A DNA stretch of 10,328 bases, taken from NCBI GenBank assembly GCA_028702975.1, contig JAQVNT010000039.1, forward strand, positions 1-10,328, given 5' to 3'. The stretch's first letter is position 1; each line of letters opens with the position of its first letter. Source of the stretch: Candidatus Delongbacteria bacterium. Its GTDB lineage: Bacteria > UBA4055. This document shows, piece by piece, positions 1 through 6,121 of the stretch. The position numbers and the translations under genes are program-made. The notes beneath the pieces were generated by a model, which was not told the origin of the DNA, did not search any database, and was given only the letters and a program-made list of their open reading frames with translations.

Positions 1-240
1 ATAGATTATATTATCCCGGCAAACGATGATGCATTTAAATCGATCGGTCTGATCACAAAGGTTTTCAGCGATTATATTCTTGAAGCCAGCCAGGTAGCGA
101 ACATCAAAGCAGGTGATGAGGGTAGAGTTCAGCATGAAGATACTGAAGCCGCTGAAAGAAAAAGAGTTCCGAAAAGACCTCTGAGAAAGACTGTCGAAAA
201 AGAAGACGGCGCTGAAGAACCCCAGGCTGAAAAAGAGTAA
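1..240 (+). CDS. rpsB: 30S ribosomal protein S2, C-terminal part
   Basis: The window opens inside this gene. The first 79 codons run in frame from base 1 to a TAA at 238-240, and the 5' part is outside the window. The fragment begins IDYIIPANDDAFKSIGLIT, which matches the conserved late S2 segment (V-D-Y-V-I-P-x-N-D-D-A-x-x-x-I-x-L-I-T). The last 40 or so residues are a charged Lys/Arg/Glu-rich tail of the variable kind often found at the S2 C-terminus. S2 belongs to the small-subunit body and is among the last proteins to join it. The gene lies 24 bases before tsf with no terminator between, the classical rpsB-tsf pair, so the two are almost certainly co-transcribed. Identification rests on the motif and the neighbour. 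Confidence 0.93.
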   Translation: MDYIIPANDDAFKSIGLITKVFSDYILEASQVANIKAGDEGRVQHEDTEAAERKRVPKRPLRKTVEKEDGAEEPQAEKE

Positions 241-264
241 AAATAAAAGTACCGGAGATAAAAG

Positions 265-1113
265 ATGGCAGAAATATCAGCAAAAATGGTAGCTGATCTG
301 AGAAAATCGACGGGTTCGCCGATGATGGACTGTAAAAAAGCCCTTTCTGAAGCAAACGGCGATTTCGATGAGGCAGTTAAGATATTAAGAGAAAAAGGTA
401 TGGCCAAAGCGGCTAAAAGACTCAGCAACGAAACGAATCACGGAAAGATTTTCTGCAAATTGTCGGATGACAGCAGAACCGTTTCAATGCTGAAGCTCAC
501 ATGCGAGACCGAACCTGTTAGAAATACGGCGGAATTCAATGAATTCGGAGAAGAGATGTCTCAAATAGCTTTCAGCGGAGATTTTTCGAAATTCGAATCT
601 GAAGATGTCACGGCAAAACTTACTGAGATCAGAGCAAAGTTAGGCGAGAATATCACTATAGTCGAGTACGACAGGATGGAAGGAGATCTCGTTTCATATT
701 ATATCCACATGAATTTCAAGGTCGGAGTGATCATAAAGCTGAACCTCAGTGATAAATCAAAATCGTCAAATGAAGTTTTACAGGATCTTGCAAAGAATCT
801 TACACTTCAGATAGCTTCGCTGGCTCCCAAGTCTATATCTTCAGACGATCTGGATCCTGAATTCGTGAAAGGCGAGTTAGAGATCATAAAAGGTCAGCTA
901 AAAGAAGATCCCAAGAACGCCAACAAACCTGACAACATCATAGAAAAGATCGTTGAGGGCAGAAAAGGAAAGATCTTCGCGGAATCATGCCTTTTAGAGC
1001 AGGAATATGTAAAAGAAAAAATGTCAGTAAAAGAACTTATAGATTCAGTTGCGAAAGAGGCGGGAGTTGACATCAAAGTCGATAAATTCGTCAGATTCCA
1101 GATAGGCAGCTAA
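265..1113 (+). CDS. tsf: Elongation factor Ts
   Basis: EF-Ts is the cytoplasmic guanine nucleotide exchange factor that releases GDP from EF-Tu. The product is 282 residues, normal for the long bacterial form. The N-terminal UBA-like domain is clear at residues 8-52 (DLRKSTGSPMMDCKKAL, then NGDFDEAVKILREKG and MAKAAKR). The dimerisation region shows LQIASLAPKSIS at 181-192, and the C-terminal module shows IIEKIVEGRKGKIFAESCLL at 225-244. The core contact motif differs from the textbook form: residues 80-85 read CETEPV where E. coli has the TDFV motif (Asp80-Phe81), so the Phe that wedges into EF-Tu is replaced by Pro. The start is preceded by GGAG at 254-257, 7 bases before ATG. rpsB lies upstream and a hairpin terminator downstream. 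The call is secure; how the altered motif affects exchange is unknown. Confidence 0.96.
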   Translation: MAEISAKMVADLRKSTGSPMMDCKKALSEANGDFDEAVKILREKGMAKAAKRLSNETNHGKIFCKLSDDSRTVSMLKLTCETEPVRNTAEFNEFGEEMSQIAFSGDFSKFESEDVTAKLTEIRAKLGENITIVEYDRMEGDLVSYYIHMNFKVGVIIKLNLSDKSKSSNEVLQDLAKNLTLQIASLAPKSISSDDLDPEFVKGELEIIKGQLKEDPKNANKPDNIIEKIVEGRKGKIFAESCLLEQEYVKEKMSVKELIDSVAKEAGVDIKVDKFVRFQIGS

Positions 1114-1122
1114 TTAGTTTAA

Positions 1123-1151
1123 GGGCTTCGATAATTCGGAGCCTTTTTTTT
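1123..1151 (+). terminator. Intrinsic terminator or attenuator between tsf and pyrH
   Basis: Bases 1124-1131 (GGCTTCGA) pair with 1136-1143 (TCGGAGCC), giving an 8-pair stem with one G-T wobble and the 4-base loop TAAT. Eight T follow at 1144-1151. This is a well-formed rho-independent terminator. Only 25 bases separate the T run from the pyrH ATG, too few for a promoter, so pyrH must rely on read-through or on a promoter inside tsf. Partial termination, lowering pyrH relative to rpsB-tsf, is the simplest inference. Confidence 0.85.
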
Positions 1152-1176
1152 ATATGAAAAACAGGACGGCGCGATA

Positions 1177-1890
1177 ATGGAAAAAGCTAAATACAAAAGA
1201 ATTCTCCTTAAATTGTCAGGCGAGGCTCTGGTCGGAAGCCAGGGGTACGGTATAGATCCTGATGTGGTAAAGAAAACAGCCAAAGAGGTCAAGGATATTT
1301 ACAATCTCGGCGTTCAGATCGGGATAGTAATAGGCGGCGGCAACATTTTCAGGGGACTTTCAGAGAACGCGAAGAACATGGACAGAGTGCAGGCCGACCA
1401 GATGGGAATGCTTGCCACGATAATAAACTCAATTGCCATACAGAACGCACTGGAACTTGAAGGGATCGAAACGGTCATACAAAGCTCGATACCGATGGAC
1501 TCGATCGCCGAGCCTATAGTTATAAGAAGAGCTCTCAGACATTTTGAGAAGGGAAGAGTAGTGATCTTCGGAGGAGGTACCGGAAATCCGTATTTTACTA
1601 CAGACACTGCCGCAGTTCTGAGGGCGAGAGAGATAAATGCGGAGATCATCATTAAAGCGACAAAAGTTGACGGTATATATGATTCGGACCCCGTCAAAAA
1701 TCCCTCGGCTGTCAAGATCGAAAGAATATCTTACATTGATGTTCTGAACAAGAATCTGAGAGTTCTCGATACCACCGCGATAAGTTTCAGTATGGAAAAC
1801 AAACTGAAGATAGGCGTTGTCAACCTGCTGAAATCCGGACACCTGAAGAGGTTCGTCATGGGTGAAAATATCGGCTCGATCGTCGATTAA
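1177..1890 (+). CDS. pyrH: UMP kinase
   Basis: UMP kinase phosphorylates UMP to UDP with ATP in the cytoplasm. It belongs to the amino acid kinase fold, is usually a hexamer and is allosterically controlled by GTP and UTP. At 237 residues it has the usual length. Visible motifs are the N-terminal LLKLSGEAL (10-18), the glycine-rich GIVIGGGNIFRG (49-60), DRVQADQMGMLATIINS (69-85), the catalytic and substrate region FGGGTGNPYFTTDTAA (131-146), and DGIYDSDP (165-172). The C-terminal LDTTAISF (197-204) matches the family's D-x-T-A-I-s segment. The Shine-Dalgarno is modest: AGGA at 1163-1166, 10 bases before ATG. UDP also feeds the UDP-sugar precursors used by the Mur enzymes, though the adjacency may be incidental. 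frr, the common downstream neighbour of pyrH, is absent. Confidence 0.96.
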   Translation: MEKAKYKRILLKLSGEALVGSQGYGIDPDVVKKTAKEVKDIYNLGVQIGIVIGGGNIFRGLSENAKNMDRVQADQMGMLATIINSIAIQNALELEGIETVIQSSIPMDSIAEPIVIRRALRHFEKGRVVIFGGGTGNPYFTTDTAAVLRAREINAEIIIKATKVDGIYDSDPVKNPSAVKIERISYIDVLNKNLRVLDTTAISFSMENKLKIGVVNLLKSGHLKRFVMGENIGSIVD

Positions 1891-1913
1891 ATTTTATATC
1901 ACCGATTCTGTAT

Positions 1914-1938
1914 AAGGCCGCGCACGACGGCCTTTTTT
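1914..1938 (+). terminator. Intrinsic terminator after pyrH
   Basis: GGCCG at 1916-1920 pairs with CGGCC at 1928-1932 around the 7-base loop CGCACGA, followed by six T at 1933-1938. Two A at 1914-1915 can extend the stem into the T run. It lies 23 bases after the pyrH stop and just before the mraZ promoter, so it most likely ends the rpsB-tsf-pyrH transcript and insulates the dcw cluster. Confidence 0.9.
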
Positions 1939-1944
1939 ATTTCT

Positions 1945-1991
1945 AAAAAAAAATATTTTATCTCTTGACAAATCATGACAAATGTTATAAT
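1945..1991 (+). promoter_or_regulatory. Housekeeping sigma promoter of the dcw cluster
   Basis: A perfect -35 hexamer TTGACA lies at 1965-1970 and a perfect -10 TATAAT at 1986-1991. The spacer is 15 bases, shorter than the ideal 17, but TG at 1983-1984 makes an extended -10 that can compensate. A run of nine A at 1945-1953 followed by TATTTTA sits where an UP element would lie. Transcription would start near 1998, giving a leader of only about 20 bases to the first mraZ ATG. It is the only strong promoter I recognise in the window. The motifs are seen directly; the activity is inferred. Confidence 0.85.
1966..1983 (+). repeat. Tandem TGACAAAT repeat inside the mraZ promoter
   Basis: TGACAAAT occurs at 1966-1973 and again, exactly, at 1976-1983, one helical turn (10 bases) apart. 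The first copy overlaps the -35 box and the second reaches the TG of the extended -10. A protein bound to both copies would lie on one face of the DNA and block polymerase. It may be an operator, or a chance echo of the -35 hexamer in A/T-rich DNA. No binding protein is identifiable. Confidence 0.4.
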
Positions 1992-2009
1992 TTTAGTATC
2001 GAGTGTATA

Positions 2010-2034
2010 AAAATGTATGAAAATGGGGAAAATG
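2010..2034 (+). promoter_or_regulatory. Candidate MraZ operator, three AAAATG boxes
   Basis: AAAATG appears at 2010-2015, 2020-2025 and 2029-2034, at steps of 10 and 9 bases. Known MraZ operators are direct repeats at about this period in the leader of mraZ itself: TGGG-type boxes in E. coli and AAAGTG-type boxes in Mollicutes. The form and place match while the exact sequence differs, so an autoregulatory operator is an inference. The boxes also overlap the three possible mraZ start codons. Confidence 0.45.
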
Positions 2035-2502
2035 AACAGCTTTTCAGAAAAATACAGCTACTCAGTCGATGAAAAGGGAAGAATAAACTTCAAGAAGATC
2101 ATAAAAAGACTTCATGAGGAAGAAAAGAATAATTCCAATTATCATCTGCTGAAACAGAATGTTGAACTGTACGGATCGAAAAAGAAATATCCATTTTTCT
2201 ACATTTTTACAGAAAGGTCCTGGAAAAAATTTTATGACGAGAAGGTGGAAGGCCTCGATACTCCGGTCAGAATAAGATTCCTTACATCCTACTGCGGAGA
2301 GGCGTCGCTCGACAATTCCGACAGGCTTTCGTTCCCGAAAGAATTCCTGGAATTCATCGGTCAGGGAAAAGACCTCGTTCTCCAGGGCGACGGCGAAAAG
2401 ATCCAGGTCTGGTCAAAGCGGGACTTTGATGAGTACATGAAAGGAATTTCAAAACTCGCGCCGGACGCAGGTTTCGACGACATGTTCAGCAAACGCAGCT
2501 AG
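2017..2502 (+). CDS. mraZ: Transcriptional regulator MraZ
   Basis: MraZ is a ring-forming DNA-binding protein with two AbrB-like SpoVT/MraZ halves, and it usually regulates its own dcw operon. The two signature D-x-x-x-R motifs are present: DEKGR at residues 18-22 and DNSDR at 99-103, the latter followed by LSFPKEFLEF. RIRFLTSYCGEASLDNSDR (85-103) is typical of the second half, and IQVWSKRDFDEY (129-140) closes it. At 161 residues the protein is somewhat long (the family is near 145-150), and residues 23-65 of the first half are Lys-rich and diverged. The start is uncertain: ATG occurs at 2017, 2023 and 2032, none with a good Shine-Dalgarno. The family's usual distance from Met to the first D-x-x-x-R favours 2032, while the GGGG just before it is too close to be ideal. 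The longest frame is given here. Confidence 0.9.
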   Translation: MKMGKMNSFSEKYSYSVDEKGRINFKKIIKRLHEEEKNNSNYHLLKQNVELYGSKKKYPFFYIFTERSWKKFYDEKVEGLDTPVRIRFLTSYCGEASLDNSDRLSFPKEFLEFIGQGKDLVLQGDGEKIQVWSKRDFDEYMKGISKLAPDAGFDDMFSKRS

Positions 2503-2525
2503 ATCTTTAAAATAAGTTTACTCCT

Positions 2526-2547
2526 CCGCTACTTCGGTAGCGGTTTT
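2526..2547 (+). terminator. Hairpin with UUCG tetraloop between mraZ and rsmH, possible attenuator
   Basis: CCGCTAC at 2526-2532 pairs perfectly with GTAGCGG at 2537-2543 around the loop TTCG, giving a C(UUCG)G tetraloop, one of the most stable known. Four T follow (2544-2547), then GCATTT, so the T tract is short and interrupted. Only 22 bases separate it from the rsmH ATG, leaving no room for a promoter. A weak terminator that lowers expression of the downstream genes relative to mraZ, or an RNA-stabilising stem, both fit. Confidence 0.7.
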
Positions 2548-2569
2548 GCATTTAACAGGCTTAAAATAT

Positions 2570-3499
2570 ATGAAAACCGTCGGCTATCACATACCGGTAA
2601 TGCTAAAAGAGACGCTCAACCTTCTTATTACTGACAGAAAAGGGACTTATCTCGACTGCACTCTGGGCGGCGGCGGACACTCAAAAGCCATTCTGGATGA
2701 GATCGATCCTGCAGGGTTCGTACTGGCTGTCGACAGGGATGCCGAAGCGGTAAAGTATGCCTCAGAGTTACTCAGAGATTACAATAACTTCAAGGCTCAT
2801 CAGATAAGCTTCTCGAGGCTGAACGAACTGGATGAGATAGTCTTCGGCATGAAATTCGACGGCATTTTGCTTGATCTGGGGCTTTCATCAAGGCAGATCG
2901 ACGACGCCGCAAGAGGTTTTTCATACATGTCTGAGTCAGGACTTGATATGAGAATGAACAGGGATGATGAAATATCGGCTCTCGAGGTCGTCAATAATTA
3001 TCCGGAAGAAGAACTGACCGGCATTTTCTTCAAATACGGCGAGGAGAACAGGTCAAGAAAGATCGCGGCTGCGATAGTGTCGCAGCGGGAGAAAAAGGTC
3101 ATCGGCACCACAAAAGAACTTACGGGTATTATCGCTTCAGTCACACCGTCGAATTTCAGGATAAAGACGCTTTCGAGGATATTTCAGGCGGTCAGAATAG
3201 AAGTGAACAGAGAACTGGAAGAACTTGAAGTCGTTCTCAAGTTCAGCATGGATATTTTGAAACCGGGAGGAAGATGCGTTGTGATGTCGTATCATTCTCT
3301 CGAGGACAGGATCGTTAAGAATTTTATTAAGGATCGTTCGGAAGGATGTATCTGTCCGAAAAATTTTCCGGTCTGCGTATGCGGGAATAAACCGGTCGTC
3401 AGCGCGCTAACAAAAAAACCTCTGACCGCATCTGAAGAGGAGACTGCAACAAATTCAAGGGCGAGAAGCGCTAAGCTCAGGGCATTTAGTAAGATTTAA
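2570..3499 (+). CDS. rsmH: 16S rRNA (cytosine(1402)-N(4))-methyltransferase
   Basis: RsmH (formerly MraW) uses S-adenosylmethionine to methylate N4 of C1402 in the decoding centre of 16S rRNA. The 309-residue product has the family length. Motifs in order are YHIPVMLKETL (6-16), the SAM-binding LDCTLGGGGHS (28-38), AVDRD (53-57), FDGILLDLGLSSRQID (96-111) with RGFSY and DMRMN after it, FRIKTLSRIFQAVRIEVN (196-213), and SYHSLEDRIVKNF (240-252). A four-cysteine stretch CICPKNFPVCVCG (260-272) is usual in this family. The chosen ATG lies behind AGG at 2557-2559. An in-frame TTG at 2546 would add 8 residues but falls inside the T tract of the upstream hairpin and has no ribosome site. The gene stands in its normal place between mraZ and ftsL. 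Confidence 0.96.
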   Translation: MKTVGYHIPVMLKETLNLLITDRKGTYLDCTLGGGGHSKAILDEIDPAGFVLAVDRDAEAVKYASELLRDYNNFKAHQISFSRLNELDEIVFGMKFDGILLDLGLSSRQIDDAARGFSYMSESGLDMRMNRDDEISALEVVNNYPEEELTGIFFKYGEENRSRKIAAAIVSQREKKVIGTTKELTGIIASVTPSNFRIKTLSRIFQAVRIEVNRELEELEVVLKFSMDILKPGGRCVVMSYHSLEDRIVKNFIKDRSEGCICPKNFPVCVCGNKPVVSALTKKPLTASEEETATNSRARSAKLRAFSKI

Positions 3500-3517
3500 T
3501 ATTTATCGGAGGAGTGT

Positions 3518-3943
3518 ATGAAACAGAATATGTATGTTAGAGGCAACGGGGCAAAAGTCCTGAAAAAAAGATTTCAGTCTTTCGACAAATTATTCATTAT
3601 AGGTTTAATGGCTCTGATCTTCGGCCTGTATATTTCAATGCAGTCTCAGATAAAATCCGTTATTAAGGAGACGGGAGATCTGAAGATCGAGAAAAAACTT
3701 CTGGCTGAAGAACTTGACAGGATGATGGCGGATTACGATAAAACAGTATCCTATACCGAGCTTAGGGATTTTGCCGGCGCACGGCTTAAAATGGTCGAGT
3801 CGGGTTCAGAGATAAAAAGTTTCACCGTAATTGACAAAAATGAGGTTTTCAGGACAGTTTATTCTAACGAAATGCCTCAGCTTTTTGAAACCAGAGTAAA
3901 CCTCGCCCTTCTTACCAGGGGTGAAAAAAAGTCGGAGAACTGA
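3518..3943 (+). CDS. ftsL: Cell division protein FtsL-like, single membrane span
   Basis: This 141-residue protein has a basic N-terminus (residues 8-18), one membrane span at about 25-40 (LFIIGLMALIFGLYIS), and a charged helix likely to form a coiled coil at about 43-75. A short motif follows at 80-95 (ELRDFAGARLKMVES), resembling the post-coil segment of FtsL/DivIC proteins (A-R-x-x-L-g-M-v). FtsL is a bitopic divisome protein that pairs with a DivIC/FtsB-type partner and activates the FtsW-FtsI synthase. The family is poorly conserved, so the call rests on topology, that motif, and the position between rsmH and ftsI. The roughly 45-residue tail after the motif is longer than in E. coli FtsL. 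A strong GGAGGAG lies at 3508-3514. The next gene starts 6 bases after the stop. Confidence 0.82.
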   Translation: MKQNMYVRGNGAKVLKKRFQSFDKLFIIGLMALIFGLYISMQSQIKSVIKETGDLKIEKKLLAEELDRMMADYDKTVSYTELRDFAGARLKMVESGSEIKSFTVIDKNEVFRTVYSNEMPQLFETRVNLALLTRGEKKSEN

Positions 3944-3949
3944 TAAATA

Positions 3950-6121
3950 ATGGTCAGAAAAGGGATAACAGTTAAAAATAATGGTTCGGATGTTGAAAGA
4001 AAACATTACTCAAGGCTGATATTTCTCTTCGCTCTCAGTATCATCGCATATTCAACAATAGCATTAAAATTATACGACACGCAGATAAACAGGCATGATC
4101 ATTATTCAAAAAGGTACTCTGAACAGTCAAAGAAGAAAATAACAGTTTATGCCCCCAAAGGAAACATATACGACAGAAAATATTCCAAACTCGCCGAGAA
4201 CATCGGTATTAACTATGCCTTTGGCGTCAATACAAGGGTAGTGAAGGATAAAAACAGCCTTGCCGGAAGAGTTTCTTTCGTTACCGGGAGAGACAGGAAA
4301 AAATATTCCGAGATATTGAAGTCAAAAAACGGGTTCGTCTGGGTTGACAATAAACTTACCGAAAAAGAGAAAGTGGATATCTATTCCTGCCTGACTAACG
4401 AAGAAAAATCAGCGGCATCATTCAAATCGACCGCCAACAGGATCTATCCGCAGAACAGACTCGCCGGGCAGATAATCGGATATACCGATATAGACGGGAA
4501 AGGTTTAAGCGGAATTGAAAAGGAGTTCGAAGAGGAACTCGACGGTACCGACGGTTGGGAGCTGGTACATCAGGACGGAAGGCTGAACAAATATTACGGT
4601 GCGGAGATAAGCAGAAAAGAACCGGTTCCGGGGAAGAGCATAGTTTTAACGATAGACGACAATTATCAGAGGATAGCGGAAGATGAGCTTGCGAAAGCGG
4701 CTGAAAAATGGAAAGCCGAAAAGGGTACAGTAATAATAATGGAGCCTAATTCCGGCGAGATCCTGGCCATGGCAAGTTATCCTGATTTCGATCCTAATAA
4801 GCCGAGCGAATACGACCCGTTCAACAGAAAAAATAAGGCGGTAACAGATGTTTACGAGCCGGGATCGACTTTTAAGGGAATATCGGCTGCGATACTTTTT
4901 GAAGAGAATATGGTTGACGAGGAGGAAGTGTTCTTCTGCAGTAATGAAGGTTATGAGCTCGGAAGATTTAAAATAAAAGACTCTCACAAGAACGAAAATG
5001 AGCATATGAGCTTTAATGATGTTATCGGTCAGTCTAGCAATGTGGGGACGCTTCAGGCTATGATCAGAGTAGAAAAGGACAGGCATTTTGAGTACCTGAG
5101 GGATTTCGGGTTCGGGAATAAAACGGAAATAGAGCTGACGGGTGAAGTCAGCGGCTCATTGATGAAAGTAAGGAACTGGAGTAAGACTACTCAGCCCACA
5201 CTAAGTTTCGGCCAGGGTATAACGGTAACCCCGCTTCAACTGGTCACAGCGTACTGCGCGATCGCGAACGGCGGCACTCTCTTAAAGCCGATGATAGTGA
5301 AAGGCGTGATCGATAAGAATAACAGGATCGTTAAAAAGAACGATACTGTTCCCGTCAGAAGGGTGATTAGCGAAAAAGCTTCAGAAAGAGTGAGGAATAT
5401 ACTGAGATACGCTGTAGTGAACGGTACCGGATCGAATGCTGAGATCGACGGCTTAAAGGTCGCAGGAAAAACAGGTACATCTCAGAAAGTTGTAGACGGG
5501 AAATATTCCAAAACAGTTTACGACGCAAGTTTTATTGGAATGGTCCCTTATGATGATCCCAGGCTTGTCTGCCTTGTCATAATCAATTCTCCCAAAGGTA
5601 ATTATTATGGAGGTACTGTCTCAGCCCCGGTGTTCAGGAATATTATAAGCAGGATATACGACATCGACAGATCCAAGCTTATCGTGCGTAATGACAAAGG
5701 AAGTTCGGCGATCGAAGTTCCTGATCTTACAGGCATGAAAATATCGGAGGCGGAGAAATTACTGAAAGCAGGAAATATAAGATATAAAATTTCTGAAGGA
5801 ACGGAGATAGTAAGAAGCCAGTCAAGACATCCTTTCACAGTTATGAACAAAAATGACATAATCGTCCTTTATGGTGAGGAGGTTGAACCTGTAAGGCGGA
5901 ATATAATGCTCGAGAAACCGGAGGTCAGAAATCTTTCGCTGAGAGAAGCCGTAAAGCTGATGTATACTTCCGGGATAGAACCTGTCGTCGTGGGAAGCGG
6001 TAATGTTTACAGGCAGTCTGAAATATACGAGAACCTGGACGGGACTGACAGGCTGTGCAGTCTTTTCTGCAGAAATAATTTTTCAGTCATATCAAAAAAA
6101 GGCAAGAAAGAAAGACTATGA
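3950..6121 (+). CDS. ftsI: Class B penicillin-binding protein (FtsI/PBP3 type) with PASTA C-terminus
   Basis: This is the septal peptidoglycan D,D-transpeptidase, anchored by one membrane span at about residues 22-40. The dimerisation domain carries APKGNIYDRKYSKLAEN (68-84; the usual Arg before Gly is Lys) and GKGLSGIEKEFEEEL (183-197). The transpeptidase domain has all three catalytic motifs: S-x-x-K at 306-309 (GSTFKG, nucleophile Ser306), S-x-N at 362-364 (QSSNVG), and KTGT at 507-510. After it comes one good PASTA domain at about 586-642 (IEVPDLTGMKISEAEKLLK) and a weaker second repeat at about 652-714 (EVRNLSLREAVKLMYTSGIE), giving 723 residues against 588 in E. coli FtsI. PASTA modules occur on division PBPs of many phyla. 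GGAGA at 3934-3938, inside the end of ftsL, precedes the start. Its stop overlaps the murE ATG. SpoVD-like roles are not excluded by sequence, but the dcw location favours FtsI. Confidence 0.93.
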   Translation: MVRKGITVKNNGSDVERKHYSRLIFLFALSIIAYSTIALKLYDTQINRHDHYSKRYSEQSKKKITVYAPKGNIYDRKYSKLAENIGINYAFGVNTRVVKDKNSLAGRVSFVTGRDRKKYSEILKSKNGFVWVDNKLTEKEKVDIYSCLTNEEKSAASFKSTANRIYPQNRLAGQIIGYTDIDGKGLSGIEKEFEEELDGTDGWELVHQDGRLNKYYGAEISRKEPVPGKSIVLTIDDNYQRIAEDELAKAAEKWKAEKGTVIIMEPNSGEILAMASYPDFDPNKPSEYDPFNRKNKAVTDVYEPGSTFKGISAAILFEENMVDEEEVFFCSNEGYELGRFKIKDSHKNENEHMSFNDVIGQSSNVGTLQAMIRVEKDRHFEYLRDFGFGNKTEIELTGEVSGSLMKVRNWSKTTQPTLSFGQGITVTPLQLVTAYCAIANGGTLLKPMIVKGVIDKNNRIVKKNDTVPVRRVISEKASERVRNILRYAVVNGTGSNAEIDGLKVAGKTGTSQKVVDGKYSKTVYDASFIGMVPYDDPRLVCLVIINSPKGNYYGGTVSAPVFRNIISRIYDIDRSKLIVRNDKGSSAIEVPDLTGMKISEAEKLLKAGNIRYKISEGTEIVRSQSRHPFTVMNKNDIIVLYGEEVEPVRRNIMLEKPEVRNLSLREAVKLMYTSGIEPVVVGSGNVYRQSEIYENLDGTDRLCSLFCRNNFSVISKKGKKERL

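Noticed and set aside
1067..1096. TTGACA in the 3' end of tsf as a pyrH promoter
   Set aside because: The bases encode a normal Val-Asp-Ile stretch, and 17-18 bases downstream there is only TCAGAT, a poor -10. It also lies upstream of the terminator.
1130..1135. GATAAT as a -10 box before pyrH
   Set aside because: It is part of the terminator stem and loop, and no -35 element lies at the right distance.
1314..1842. Overlapping antisense open frames opposite pyrH (1314-1715 and 1429-1842)
   Set aside because: They are antisense to a strongly conserved gene, overlap each other, and show no recognisable motif or ribosome site; they reflect the codon pattern of the + strand.
2546..2569. TTG start for rsmH adding eight residues
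   Set aside because: The codon falls in the T tract of a hairpin and has no ribosome site; the ATG at 2570 gives the normal N-terminus.
4646..5086. Antisense open frame of 146 codons opposite ftsI
   Set aside because: It covers the transpeptidase core in reverse, has no family features, and does not fit the one-direction gene layout.
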